NCBI RefSeq assembly: GCF_000331305.1
Contig: NZ_KB217478.1
Location: 4,204,575-4,268,574 of the forward strand
DNA: 64,000 bases
DNA from: Calothrix sp. PCC 7103
GTDB lineage: Bacteria > Cyanobacteriota > Cyanobacteriia > Cyanobacteriales > Nostocaceae
Direction: 5' to 3'
The position numbers and the translations under genes were made by a program. A model generated the notes under the pieces. It made no database searches. It was not told the DNA's origin and saw only the letters and a list, made by a program, of their open reading frames with translations. Below, one piece after another: positions 1 through 8,976 of this stretch (its first letter is position 1; each line of letters opens with the position of its first letter).

Positions 1-1
1 T

Positions 2-907
2 GAAGGTAAACTCAAAAAGATTCGTCTTGATATTGAAGCAGTTATTCCTACAGGTTTTAATGAAAACCCAGAAGTTGAAAAAGCTGTAACTAATTGGCAA
101 CACTGGCGCCAGTTTAATAATTTGCACCCAGGTGTACAAGACTTGGAAACTAAAGCAATGCGTCAGTTAGGTTCGTTGGGTGGTGGTAATCACTTTATTG
201 AGGTTTGTGTCGATACAGATAACCAAGTTTGGCTAATGTTGCACTCTGGTTCACGTAATATTGGTAATAAGCTAGCTAGCTGTCATATTAATACAGCTAA
301 AGACCTAGCAAAATTGGCTGGTAATAATTTGCCTGACCCAGATTTAGCTTACTTTATTGCTGGTACACCTGAATTTGAAGCTTACTGGCGAGATTTACAG
401 TGGGCACAAGAATATGCCAAGATGAACCGTGATGTGATGATGGCACGCTTTAAGCGAATTATCGAGAAGCATTTAGCGGGTGGTAAAGTCACAAAACCTT
501 TACTCGAAGTAAATTGTCACCATAACTACGCTGAAAAAGAAGTACATTTTGGCGAAGAAGTAATAGTAACTCGTAAAGGTGCCGTGCGCGCGCAACAAGA
601 TGATTTCGGTATTATCCCTGGTTCAATGGGAGCAAAATCTTACATTGTTAAAGGTAAAGGTTGTACTGAAAGTTTTTGCTCCTGCAGCCACGGAGCAGGT
701 CGTTTACTATCTCGAAATAAAGCTAAAAACGTTTATACACTCGATGATTTGATTAAACAAACTGAGGGTGTAGAATGTCGTAAAGACGAAGACGTTTTAG
801 ATGAAATTCCCGGCGCCTATAAACCGATAGAGACAGTCATGGCAAATCAGGCTGACCTAGTTGAAGTTGTAGCAACACTAAAACAAGTTGTCTGTGTAAA
901 AGGTTAA
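2..907 (+). CDS. rtcB: RNA-splicing ligase RtcB (5' end outside window)
   Basis: C-terminal part of RtcB, the GTP- and Mn2+-dependent ligase that joins 2',3'-cyclic-phosphate (or 3'-phosphate) RNA ends to 5'-OH ends. The reading frame is open from base 2, so the start lies upstream. Seen in order: LGSLGGGNHFIE and HSGSR (metal-binding His), VNCHHNYA (metal-binding His), RKGAVRA, IIPGSMGAKSYIVKGKG, and SCSHGAGR, which carries the His that is guanylylated in studied homologues. The visible ~300 codons are intact to the TAA stop. Family assignment is secure. The physiological substrate in cyanobacteria cannot be read from sequence. Confidence 0.96.
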   Translation, partial: EGKLKKIRLDIEAVIPTGFNENPEVEKAVTNWQHWRQFNNLHPGVQDLETKAMRQLGSLGGGNHFIEVCVDTDNQVWLMLHSGSRNIGNKLASCHINTAKDLAKLAGNNLPDPDLAYFIAGTPEFEAYWRDLQWAQEYAKMNRDVMMARFKRIIEKHLAGGKVTKPLLEVNCHHNYAEKEVHFGEEVIVTRKGAVRAQQDDFGIIPGSMGAKSYIVKGKGCTESFCSCSHGAGRLLSRNKAKNVYTLDDLIKQTEGVECRKDEDVLDEIPGAYKPIETVMANQADLVEVVATLKQVVCVKG

Positions 908-943
908 CTATAAGAAGTTTGCTTTCTTTACAATTAATAGAAT

Positions 944-988
944 TGATCCCCTCAACCCCCCTTATTAAGGCTTTCAAGGGTAGGGGGG
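944..988 (+). terminator. possible terminator-like hairpin after rtcB
   Basis: Downstream of the rtcB stop, a C6 run (956-961) can pair with a G6 run (983-988) around an AT-rich loop, followed by a T-rich stretch. It resembles a weak rho-independent terminator, but it could equally be one of the small dispersed repeats. Base 945 also begins the first of only ten GATC sites in the window. Confidence 0.3.
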
Positions 989-1092
989 ATTTGTATTTGT
1001 ACAACCAAAAATATGAGACAATTGTAAAGGTCAAAACTAACAACCGTCTAGTTTAGACTTGCGATAAATATAAATGCTCAGAACAATTTAAA

Positions 1093-2541
1093 ATGTCTGA
1101 AAATCGAGTATCTACAAGTATTGTAGGTTTGGATGAAGTTTTAGAGGGTGGTTTCATTGCTAATCGCGCTTATCTATTGCGTGGTGGACCCGGTACAGGC
1201 AAGACGACGTTAGGGTTACATTTTCTCACGGCAGGCGCCGCTCAAGGAGAACGAACCCTGTTAATTACACTAGCAGAAGCTGGGGAACAGATATTTCAAA
1301 ATGCTCAACGGTTAGGTTTCGATACTGATGGTGTCACCTTTCTCGACCTTAGTCCAACTTCAAACTTTTTTGCCGAGGTGCAAACCTATGATATATTCTC
1401 TCCAGCAGAAGTAGAACGAGAACCGACGACGCAAAGAATTGTTGAGCAGGTACAGACTCTTAAACCTCAACGTGTTTTTCTTGATTCAATGACGCAATTA
1501 CGCTATCTTGTCAGCGATGCGTTTTTGTTTCGCAAGCAAGCATTATCGTTTCTACGTTTTTTGATAGAACAAGGTGCCACAGTATTATTTACTTCCGAAA
1601 GCAGTGAAGAGGCGCCTGACGAAGATTTACAATTTATTAGCGATGGAGTAATTAATCTCAGCTTTTCTAACCAAGAACGAACAGTATGTGTTAGCAAATT
1701 TCGCGGTTCTAACTTTCAGAGCGGGTTGCACTCAATGCGCTTGACAAAAACAGGAATGAAAGTATACAGACGCTTAATTCCAGAAAGTCACCGACAGGAG
1801 TTTATCAAGGAAACAATTCCTTCAGGAGTGGTGGAAATCGATGAATTATTGCACGGTGGGTTAGAGCGTGGAACTATTACAATTTTAACAGGCCCTAGTG
1901 GTGTGGGTAAAACTACACTAGGACTTCAGTTTATGAAAGAAGCAGCAGGGAGAGGAGAGCGTTCGGTTGTTTACACATTTGAAGAGTGGAAAGAGACGCT
2001 ATTACATCGGTGTGAAGCAATTAATATCCCTGTTCGCATTATGATGGAACGTGATATACTTTCTATTGTTCAGGTGGAACCATTACATTATACTTCTGAT
2101 GAGTTAGCAGATTTGATTCGCCATGAAGTCGAAGTTAACTGTGCAAAAATTATCATGATTGATAGCATTTCTGGCTATCGTTTGTCAGTGAGGGGTGATG
2201 ATTTAGTTAGCCATATCCATGCGTTATGTAAGTATTTACAAAATATGGGTGTTGCAGTATTGTTAATCAACGAAGTCGAAAGCATTACAGGTGAATTTAA
2301 AGTAACGGAAAATGGTATTAGCTATATAGCTGACAATATTATATTTTTACGTTATATAGAATTTAAAGGAGAAATACGACGTGCCATAGGTGTACTAAAA
2401 AAACGCTTAACTAACTTTGAGAAAACCTTGCGCGAGTTTGAAATTAGCCGCTATGGGATAAAAGTTGGCAAGCCACTTACAAGTTTACGTGGTATTCTCA
2501 AAGGTGTACCCGATATTTTAGATTCGTCCGATTTAGAATAA
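1093..2541 (+). CDS. KaiC-like tandem RecA-fold ATPase
   Basis: 482 aa with two KaiC/RecA domains. Walker A motifs are GGPGTGKTT (residues 31-39, CI) and GPSGVGKTT (about residue 267, CII). CII keeps the double acidic pair (FEEW), while CI reads LAEA, so the first of its two glutamates is lost. Aligning by eye to the KaiC phospho-loop, VTENGISYIADN gives Thr at the T426 position, Ser at S431, and Tyr where KaiC has T432. It is therefore a KaiC paralogue rather than the core clock KaiC; no kaiA or kaiB lies nearby. A histidine kinase begins 36 bp downstream on the same strand, suggesting a KaiC-like/kinase signalling pair. Starts at ATG 1093. Confidence 0.9.
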   Translation: MSENRVSTSIVGLDEVLEGGFIANRAYLLRGGPGTGKTTLGLHFLTAGAAQGERTLLITLAEAGEQIFQNAQRLGFDTDGVTFLDLSPTSNFFAEVQTYDIFSPAEVEREPTTQRIVEQVQTLKPQRVFLDSMTQLRYLVSDAFLFRKQALSFLRFLIEQGATVLFTSESSEEAPDEDLQFISDGVINLSFSNQERTVCVSKFRGSNFQSGLHSMRLTKTGMKVYRRLIPESHRQEFIKETIPSGVVEIDELLHGGLERGTITILTGPSGVGKTTLGLQFMKEAAGRGERSVVYTFEEWKETLLHRCEAINIPVRIMMERDILSIVQVEPLHYTSDELADLIRHEVEVNCAKIIMIDSISGYRLSVRGDDLVSHIHALCKYLQNMGVAVLLINEVESITGEFKVTENGISYIADNIIFLRYIEFKGEIRRAIGVLKKRLTNFEKTLREFEISRYGIKVGKPLTSLRGILKGVPDILDSSDLE

Positions 2542-2577
2542 CCGTTGTTTGTGTAGCTAGTGGTGGCAAATCAGCAC

Positions 2578-4116
2578 ATGAGTCGCATTCTACTTTTATT
2601 ACAGCATACAGAGAATCGGCGCCTGCTGTCTGAATGGTTAGAGCGTTACTACGAGGTAATAATTGGAGATGCTGCTGTACTAACACGACAAGCAGTTCCT
2701 TTACTTGATGATAAATTTGACCTTTGTATAGTAGATGGTGTTGCATTAAACCATCTATGGCAATGGGTACGGGCAAGAAAACAAGCAGAATACCCAGTAT
2801 TTCTCCCCTTTGTCCTCAGTACAATTTGTTCAGACGTAAAATTACTTACCCGTGACTTATGGCAAAGTATTGACGAATTAATTACCAAACCACTTGAAAA
2901 ACGAGAATTACACGCGCGTATAGAAATGCTGTTACGCTCGCGTCAACTATCTTTAGAGCTTAATGCTACCAATATAAAATTACAACAGGAAATAGCCGAG
3001 CGCGAACAAGCTGTATCATTACTGCGTCAAAGTGAACTTCGCTTTCAACGTATTGTTCAATCAAGCATTGTTGGTATTGTAATCGCAGATTTTGATGGTA
3101 ACATTTACGAAGCAAACGACACATTTTTACAAATAGTTGGTTACACACGACAAGACTTAGAAGCTGGCAAAGTTAGGTGGATTGAGATGACACCAAGCGA
3201 GTATTTACCACTTGATGAACGCGCAATTGAGCAAATCAAAGCAACAGGTGATTATACTGTATATGAAAAAGAATATATTCGTAAAGATGGCAGTCGCGTT
3301 CCGGTATTAGTCGGTCCAATACAAATAGAACCTGAACAGCCAAATGTCCTTGCTTTTATACTTGATATTACAGAGCGTAAAATTGCCGAAGTCGAAACTC
3401 AAAAAGCTTTAGAACAAGAAAAAGAACTTAACCAACTAAAATCACGCTTTGTCTCAATGGTTAGCCATGAGTTTCGTAATCCCCTAAATATTATACAGGG
3501 TTACGCTGCTTTACTCGAAAAAAAAGGCGCCGGATGGTCACAAGAAAAACAAGCAGAAGTATTACAAAAGATAAGAAAATCCGTTAATAATGTAGTTGGT
3601 TTATTGGATGATGTATTAGTAATTAGTAAAGGACAAGTTAGCAGTCAAGCATTCAACCCAACTATAATAAATCTGAAGCAATTTTGTCAAAACCTAGTTA
3701 CCGAAATGCAATTGGTCGCTAACCCCAAACACCAAATTTTCTTACTGGCGCCAGAACACGAAATTCAAGTTAACTTAGATGAAAAAGCGTTACAACAAAT
3801 TCTAACTAACTTGCTATCAAACGCCATAAAATACTCACCAAAAGGAGGAGATATATTATTTGAACTCGCTTACTATGATAAAGCAATAACATTTAAAATT
3901 GAAGACAAAGGCATTGGCATTTCTACAGAAGACCAGCAAAAGTTATTTCAGTCATTCTATAGAGCCAAAAATGTTGGCAATATTCCCGGTACCGGATTAG
4001 GATTAGCAATTGTCAAGCAAGCAGTAGAATTACACCAAGGTGAAATAAACGTAACAAGTCATCTTGGTTCTGGTACAACATTTACAATCACAATTTCTAT
4101 TGATTCACAAATATAG
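2578..4116 (+). CDS. hybrid receiver-PAS-histidine kinase
   Basis: About 512 aa from ATG 2578; tandem GTG codons at 2560 and 2563 are in-frame alternatives. Order: a receiver-like domain with candidate phospho-acceptor D53 (CIVDG) and K104 (TKP), but without the usual N-terminal acidic pair (QHTENR instead), so its phosphorylation is doubtful. Then a coiled coil, a PAS domain (roughly 155-275), and HisKA with H297 in SMVSHEFRNPL. Last is HATPase_c with N box LLSNAIKYSP, DKGIGIS, and GTGLGLAI. No membrane segment is seen, so it is probably cytoplasmic. Probably co-transcribed with the KaiC-like ATPase, whose output it may transmit (inference). Confidence 0.92.
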   Translation: MSRILLLLQHTENRRLLSEWLERYYEVIIGDAAVLTRQAVPLLDDKFDLCIVDGVALNHLWQWVRARKQAEYPVFLPFVLSTICSDVKLLTRDLWQSIDELITKPLEKRELHARIEMLLRSRQLSLELNATNIKLQQEIAEREQAVSLLRQSELRFQRIVQSSIVGIVIADFDGNIYEANDTFLQIVGYTRQDLEAGKVRWIEMTPSEYLPLDERAIEQIKATGDYTVYEKEYIRKDGSRVPVLVGPIQIEPEQPNVLAFILDITERKIAEVETQKALEQEKELNQLKSRFVSMVSHEFRNPLNIIQGYAALLEKKGAGWSQEKQAEVLQKIRKSVNNVVGLLDDVLVISKGQVSSQAFNPTIINLKQFCQNLVTEMQLVANPKHQIFLLAPEHEIQVNLDEKALQQILTNLLSNAIKYSPKGGDILFELAYYDKAITFKIEDKGIGISTEDQQKLFQSFYRAKNVGNIPGTGLGLAIVKQAVELHQGEINVTSHLGSGTTFTITISIDSQI

Positions 4117-4129
4117 ATATACGAGAGTG

Positions 4130-4151
4130 GAATGGGCATCCTTGCCCGTTC
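4130..4151. repeat. small GGGCATCC-type hairpin repeat
   Basis: Inverted repeat with the core GGGCATCCTTGCCC between the kinase and the convergent macro-domain gene. Related hairpins with the same GGCA-TCC-TGCC core recur at 12007-12034 and 44285-44311, with looser variants at 8924-8955 and 25598-25619, so it is a dispersed element rather than a gene-specific site. It may also act as a bidirectional terminator here. Confidence 0.6.
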
Positions 4152-4199
4152 TAAACAATGGATGGTTACACTGCCAGATATAATTCATATTAAAGCTAA

Positions 4200-4787
4200 T
4201 CATCCCTCCCAAATTTGTAATTGTCTTGATGCTGCAACAAAGCAGTTAATAACCTTTGGTGGGTAAACAAAATGGTCATAAGCAACAGACATTTGTCTAG
4301 CTGCTTCACAATAAGGTACTCGTCCAATACCTGTTCCTAACCCAGGACAAGCTACGCTATTAATTAGATGCTTAGAATTTTTATTATGTTGTCGAATTGC
4401 TAATAGCATTGCCCACATTGCTATATATGGTACATCAGTACCTTGTATAATCATTGGCACCCGCATTGTAGGAGTATGTGCCAAAAAAGAATGCTTAGGA
4501 TGTCCCGTTTCAATAATAAATGATGTACCAACTGGCTGTTCCCCTAAATAATCTTCAAGTATTCGCTCTTGTACTCTCTTTTCTAAAGAAATACCAAAGA
4601 ATTTGATAATAGCTGCATCCATACCACCATCCATCATGCCAAACGAGTTAGCAGGACTTACTAAGCAATCAAATTCTGTTAGCTGCTCAAAGTAACTATT
4701 AACTATTTCAACATTAGGGAAGTAAGCAAAGTATTCTTGAAATGCAGTATATAACGAGTAGTCAGGCGCCACGAGTATTAGTTTCAT
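4200..4787 (-). CDS. macro-domain-like protein
   Basis: 195 aa. The N-terminal half carries a macro-domain signature: CLVSPANSFGMMDGGMDAAI, then GTSFIIETGHP, and later CPGLGTGIGRVPYCEAARQM, which match the ligand-loop positions of macro domains that bind or hydrolyse ADP-ribose derivatives. No signal peptide or extra domain is seen. It stands alone, convergent with the kinase gene. Binding to an ADP-ribose-like ligand is expected from the family; the actual substrate is unknown. Confidence 0.8.
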   Translation of the reverse strand: MKLILVAPDYSLYTAFQEYFAYFPNVEIVNSYFEQLTEFDCLVSPANSFGMMDGGMDAAIIKFFGISLEKRVQERILEDYLGEQPVGTSFIIETGHPKHSFLAHTPTMRVPMIIQGTDVPYIAMWAMLLAIRQHNKNSKHLINSVACPGLGTGIGRVPYCEAARQMSVAYDHFVYPPKVINCFVAASRQLQIWEG

Positions 4788-4954
4788 ATCTATGATTGTA
4801 GCTTAACATCAGCGCATGTGTCTGCATAAAAGAGGGGCGGGTTTACTATATCGTAGTTAAGAGTGAAGATTTTTGGTTAACCCGCCCTTACAATACCTGC
4901 TCTGTGTATTCAATATAATATCAGTAATTACCGTATTAGGGATTGCTGATTTTA

Positions 4955-5081
4955 GGGATGATTTGTCATTCTGAGCGGAACGAAGTGTAGCGTAATGCGT
5001 AGCATTTGCCGCAGGCTAGAATCCTTATAGATGCTTCACTTCGCTGCGCTACGTTCAGCATGACAAATCTAATTTCATCCC
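4955..5081. repeat. MITE-like inverted repeat element
   Basis: Non-coding element of about 127 bp with long inverted ends: 4961-4974 (atttgtcattctga) pairs with 5055-5068 (tcagcatgacaaat, 13 of 14), flanked by gggatga and tcatccc. The interior also pairs (gaacgaagtg with cacttcgctg). It lies in the 620-bp gap between the macro-domain gene and the PEP-CTERM gene. A second hairpin, ggcgggtt/aacccgcc, lies at about 4837-4890. No coding capacity was found in this gap. Confidence 0.65.
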
Positions 5082-5408
5082 GCATTTATGCAACGCCCCG
5101 TATTAATTAATTATGGCTCTTGATAATTGGCGCCAAGAAGGCTTCTTGTTCTTACCTCCGAATTATTGAGAGGATGACTAGAAAATATATTCTAAAATCA
5201 TAATTATCTGTGTTTTTTCAGTATATCTACGGTACTGTTTCAATTTTTTGTTTCATTAAACCTCATATATCAAGAACTTTTTGCTAATTTCTCTCTAACT
5301 AGATACAAATATGTTTTTTAGTTAAAAATATTACTATAGCTATACTCAGATAGCCTTTTCATATGCCAGATTATTTATAGCAAACATACATAAGAAGCAT
5401 ACAAATCA

Positions 5409-6131
5409 ATGTTGACTTTAAAAACACTATCATTAGCTTTAGTCGGAACAGCAGTTATTTTTATGGGTGCTAACCCAGCTAACGCGGTTAGCCTAACAAA
5501 AGGAGGTTCTACACCTATTGCTGGAGAGGGTCAATACACTAATATTCAAGGAGCTAAAACTATCAACTTTAATGATGGGATAGCACCTTCTTCTGGTAAT
5601 GTCACTTACTCTGCAACTAATGGAATTGTCCAAGGAAGTGTAGGTGGTCAATACGCTAGTCCATTTGGTAATAACAGTAAATATTTAACAATTTCCCCAA
5701 CGGGTGACAAAGTGAATGGTCAAGATTTTGCAGGAAGCTCTGGTGATGTAACTATTCGCTTTGCTTCTGCTCTTGATTACTTCGGCTTCTACTGGGGGTC
5801 GGTAGACACATATAATTTTGTAGATGTCTATAGCGGAGGAAGTCTTCTCAAAACATTCAGTGGTACAGATGTTCCGGACGCCCCTGCGAATGGTGAGCAG
5901 AGTGGCAACGCAAATAATGTTTACGTTAATTTATTAGCAGATAAAGGGCAGACTTTCGATAAAGTTGTAATGAGATCAACTGGTCGTGCGTTTGAAACTG
6001 ATAACCATAGCTATAGAGTTGCTTCTGTCCCTGAACCTACTTCTGTTTTAGGCTTAGTTGCTTTCGGCGCTTTGGGTGCAGGGTCATTCATCAAGCGCAA
6101 ATCAAAAAAAGTACAATCTTTGGGATTGTAG
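5409..6131 (+). CDS. PEP-CTERM sorted extracellular protein
   Basis: 240 aa. A signal peptide (hydrophobic core LALVGTAVIFMGA, likely cleavage after NANA-type residues near position 26) is followed by a beta-rich middle. The C-terminus is a PEP-CTERM sorting signal: VPEPTS, a hydrophobic helix and a basic tail (KRKSKK). PEP-CTERM proteins are exported and processed by an exosortase/archaeosortase-type system linked to exopolysaccharide. The middle part, with Asp/Asn-rich loops and DYFGFYWGSVDTYN, resembles cyanobacterial Npun/PEP-CTERM surface proteins of unknown function. An inverted repeat, aaaggggttgc (6164) with gcaaccctttttt (6237), may terminate it. Confidence 0.88.
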   Translation: MLTLKTLSLALVGTAVIFMGANPANAVSLTKGGSTPIAGEGQYTNIQGAKTINFNDGIAPSSGNVTYSATNGIVQGSVGGQYASPFGNNSKYLTISPTGDKVNGQDFAGSSGDVTIRFASALDYFGFYWGSVDTYNFVDVYSGGSLLKTFSGTDVPDAPANGEQSGNANNVYVNLLADKGQTFDKVVMRSTGRAFETDNHSYRVASVPEPTSVLGLVAFGALGAGSFIKRKSKKVQSLGL

Positions 6132-6436
6132 ATGCTCTCTTAATTTATTTAGTTTGAGTTTTTAAAGGGGTTGCTAAATTAGCCTATTCTGAACGAATTA
6201 TAACTAGTTTTAGCCGCAGATTCATACTGCATCTACGCAACCCTTTTTTCAAATCTCGCCATTTATTTAAATACCAAATTTATATCTTAATAAATTATAA
6301 TATACTCTCCTTTGTATTTTATCATAATCTTTTTTTAATAATAAAGTTTGATTATTATATTTTTATTTACTATTAAGATGAATATTGAGGAATGGCGCCA
6401 ATTTCTTAAACGTTACAGCATTGAATTGCTACAATT

Positions 6437-6628
6437 TTAAAACTTAAATTTCATTTGGGAACCAATGGTTCCCATTATATTTTCTACAAATCTAAACTTG
6501 CGTTTGTTATATAGAACCTCCTCAACTTCATCGGGTACAACTTGATGTTTAACAGCAAGTTTTTCTACAACTGCATCTAACCAAATGATTTCTTCAACTC
6601 TCACACCACTAATTCTAGACTGACACAC
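6437..6628 (-). pseudogene. truncated BrnT/DUF4258-like toxin remnant
   Basis: 63 codons. IIWLDAVVEKLAVKHQV followed by EVEEVLYNKRKFRFVE matches the first half of BrnT-like (DUF4258) cyanobacterial proteins, which normally continue with a GEDVY/GQT...GRYL half that is absent here. The frame instead runs into a perfect palindromic arm pair, gggaacc/ggttccc (6455-6471), and stops. I read it as a 3'-truncated relic, not a working toxin. No antitoxin partner is visible. Confidence 0.55.
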
Positions 6629-6850
6629 GTAATATGATTTTAGCTCACTTACTGTGAATACTTTTGTGGCACAACGCGCGCACGATAAAAATTTGTTGCA
6701 CGCTCTTAAGTATATATTATAACCTAGTAAAACAGTAAGTAATAATTTGATTCTTATTATTCAGAGCCACTCAAAGATTTATGCACGCAAAGTTCTTTTA
6801 AGAGGTAAAATTGAACACTACGACACTCAAAAGCGATTACCAAAATTGAT

Positions 6851-7405
6851 ATGTCAAAACCATTTAAATTTGTCCCGAAGTTAAGATGGAAGTTGTCAAT
6901 CCTATGGATGCTTGGTACTGGTTTTACATTGATGTGTGTGCCTTTGACAAGTGGTTATGCATTCATAGCACTCCCTTTTGTACAATGGCTACTGCTAAAA
7001 AGTTATGTAGGTGAGCCTGGACTATGGATTTTAGCAACGCTTTTCGGTGGAATTGCAGGATTCGCTAGTTTAATTTTCGCTTTATTTTTTCTTCCTTCAA
7101 GATATTTAGCAGCAGCAGTTGCAGGGGCTGTATTAGGTTTCGCGCAATCACTAGTACTTAGGCGCCTTTGTTATAAGGCTAACTGGTGGATTCTCTCAAG
7201 TTCCCTAGCTTTGACTATTGGAGCAGGATGGGTTATAGATATTGATTTTCCAACATATTTTAAATTTGGTGGCTCCAAACCAAGTCAACAGGTGTTAATA
7301 ATTATGTACTTAGTAAGTGGGCTTATTGGTGGCGCCATTAAAGGTGGAACACTTGGTTGGCTGATTGAAAATCACAAGAAGGCGCCAAGGAAGCCGACTC
7401 TGTAA
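6851..7405 (+). CDS. multi-pass membrane protein of unknown function
   Basis: 184 aa with about four to five hydrophobic segments (roughly residues 16-36, 38-48, 55-77, 84-98, 112-130 and 148-165). The LGFAQSLVLRRLCYKANWWI stretch is like that of cyanobacterial hypothetical membrane proteins with a QxLVLRR...WW signature. No catalytic motif is recognised. The methyltransferase gene begins 44 bp downstream on the same strand, so the two may be co-transcribed. Function unknown. Confidence 0.7.
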   Translation: MSKPFKFVPKLRWKLSILWMLGTGFTLMCVPLTSGYAFIALPFVQWLLLKSYVGEPGLWILATLFGGIAGFASLIFALFFLPSRYLAAAVAGAVLGFAQSLVLRRLCYKANWWILSSSLALTIGAGWVIDIDFPTYFKFGGSKPSQQVLIIMYLVSGLIGGAIKGGTLGWLIENHKKAPRKPTL

Positions 7406-7448
7406 CTGCAACCTACCATAGGTAGTAGTAGCATTACCAAATTTAGCA

Positions 7449-8285
7449 ATGTTAGAAGCAAAACGTATAGAAGAATATAAACAGCAATTACTCGCTGACT
7501 TTAATTCTCGTAACAATTACGACGGTGGCAGATTTTACTTACCAATAGCCAAGCGTTTAATTGAAGTGGCTAACCTCAACTCTGTACAAAAAATACTAGA
7601 TGTAGCTACAGGTACAGGAATAGTAGCATTAGCAGCAGCAGAAAAAGCAGGTGCCCAATGTAAAGTAATTGGTATAGATATTTCTACAGCGATGCTAAAT
7701 AACGCTATACAAAAACTAGCTACCTCTGGTTTACAAAATGTAAAATTTATCGAAGCTGATGCCGAATTAATAGACTTTGAGCAAAACAGTTTTGATGTAA
7801 TATTATGTTCTCTAGCAATTTGTTATTTAACTGATATCCCTACGGCTTTACATAAATGGCATAGTTTTCTCAAACCAGGTGGAAAACTTGTATTTAACGC
7901 TTGGACAGAAAACGCATTTACAACAAGTGTTTTATTTCGAGAAGTCGCAGCTAAATACGGTATTACTGTAACGAACCCAAATGCACCACTAGGTACACCA
8001 CAAAAATGCCAGCAATTATTGTCAGCAGCAGGTTTTGAGAATAAAAATATTATAATCCAAGAGGAGCAGTTTGGCTGGTATTTTACCCCTGATTTAGACA
8101 TAGCACAACAAATATGGGAAGTTAACGCTAAAAACGTCTTTGGCTACCAAGTACAACAACTGGCGCCCGAAAAACTGCAAGAATGTTTTGCAGAATATAT
8201 AAAAGAAGTTCAAGCATTACCTGTGACTGAACAAGGCGCCTGGTGTGATGCATCAATATTTTTTGTAACAGCAGTAAAAATATAA
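7449..8285 (+). CDS. class I SAM-dependent methyltransferase
   Basis: 278 aa with a UbiE/MenG-like Rossmann methyltransferase fold. Motif I is ILDVATGTGIVALAAAEKAG, motif II is VIGIDISTAML, then the post-I acidic EADAELIDF and motif IV-like DVILCSLAICYL. The C-terminal third (about 170-278) is less conserved and probably contacts the substrate. Substrate unknown; no cofactor-biosynthesis genes are nearby. ATG at 7449. Confidence 0.85.
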   Translation: MLEAKRIEEYKQQLLADFNSRNNYDGGRFYLPIAKRLIEVANLNSVQKILDVATGTGIVALAAAEKAGAQCKVIGIDISTAMLNNAIQKLATSGLQNVKFIEADAELIDFEQNSFDVILCSLAICYLTDIPTALHKWHSFLKPGGKLVFNAWTENAFTTSVLFREVAAKYGITVTNPNAPLGTPQKCQQLLSAAGFENKNIIIQEEQFGWYFTPDLDIAQQIWEVNAKNVFGYQVQQLAPEKLQECFAEYIKEVQALPVTEQGAWCDASIFFVTAVKI

Positions 8286-8294
8286 TAATCAAAT

Positions 8295-8315
8295 GTAGAG
8301 ACGTTACATGTAACG
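8295..8315. repeat. GTAGAGACGTTACATGTAACG dispersed palindrome
   Basis: Palindromic repeat (cgttac-atgtaacg core) just after the methyltransferase stop. The same sequence recurs at 13838-13862, and relatives occur at 37220-37247 and 59876-59899. This is a family of short mobile-like palindromes, mostly immediately downstream of genes. Confidence 0.7.
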
Positions 8316-8424
8316 TTTTTACTAAAATAGGTGTTTGGCAGGATATCACTACTTTTTTTGCGATTAGTCGTAAAGCTTAGTTGTTAATATAAGATTAGAG
8401 TAATTATACCTATGTTATAGCTTT

Positions 8425-8919
8425 ATGAGACCGCAACGCATTGAACCTCAACCTGGGCAAGAGTCAGTATGGGACTATCCCCGTCCACCACGTTTAGAAG
8501 ATGTCAGCAAACACATTCAGATTATTTTTAATGGTGAAACAATCGCTGATACTCACAATGCAAAACGAGTTTTAGAAACTAGCCATCCGCCAGTTTACTA
8601 TATTCCACCTGCCGATATTAAGATGGAATATCTCATAAAAATGCCCCAATCTAGTTTTTGCGAATGGAAAGGAGCAGCAGGATATTACACACTGCGCGTA
8701 GGTGATAAAGAATTGCAAAACGTTGCTTGGTTCTATCCTAACCCCACACCTGAATTTGAATCTATGAAAGATTATGTGGCGTTTTATGCACATCCAATGG
8801 ATGCATGTTATATAGATGGCGAAAAAGTGGCGCCGCAACCAGGTAATTTTTATGGTGGTTGGATAACTAAAGATATTGTTGGGCCATTTAAAGGAATTCC
8901 TGGTAGTTGGGGATGGTAA
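8425..8919 (+). CDS. DUF427 domain protein
   Basis: 164 aa. A DUF427 fold covers most of the protein: IQIIFNGETIADTHNAKRVLE, HPPVYYIPPADIKMEYL, CEWKGAAGYYTL, NVAWFYPNP and DYVAFYAHPMDACYIDGE are family-typical blocks. It is a small cytoplasmic beta-barrel protein without an established biochemical function. Length is normal for cyanobacterial members. It stands alone. Confidence 0.85.
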   Translation: MRPQRIEPQPGQESVWDYPRPPRLEDVSKHIQIIFNGETIADTHNAKRVLETSHPPVYYIPPADIKMEYLIKMPQSSFCEWKGAAGYYTLRVGDKELQNVAWFYPNPTPEFESMKDYVAFYAHPMDACYIDGEKVAPQPGNFYGGWITKDIVGPFKGIPGSWGW

Positions 8920-8923
8920 TACT

Positions 8924-8955
8924 GTAGGGGCAGGCGGAGGATGCCCGCTCCACAA
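8924..8955. repeat. small GGGCA/TGCCC hairpin repeat
   Basis: gtaggggcaggcggaggatg followed by cccgctccac between two convergent genes; ggggca pairs with tgcccg. It is a variant of the dispersed GGCATCC-type repeat seen at 4130, 12007 and 44285. Confidence 0.45.
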
Positions 8956-8976
8956 GAGTTTATCCACAAGAATAAA

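Noticed and set aside
1093-2541. Core circadian clock KaiC
   Set aside because: The Tyr at the T432 position, a lost CI glutamate and the absence of kaiA/kaiB nearby make a paralogue more likely.
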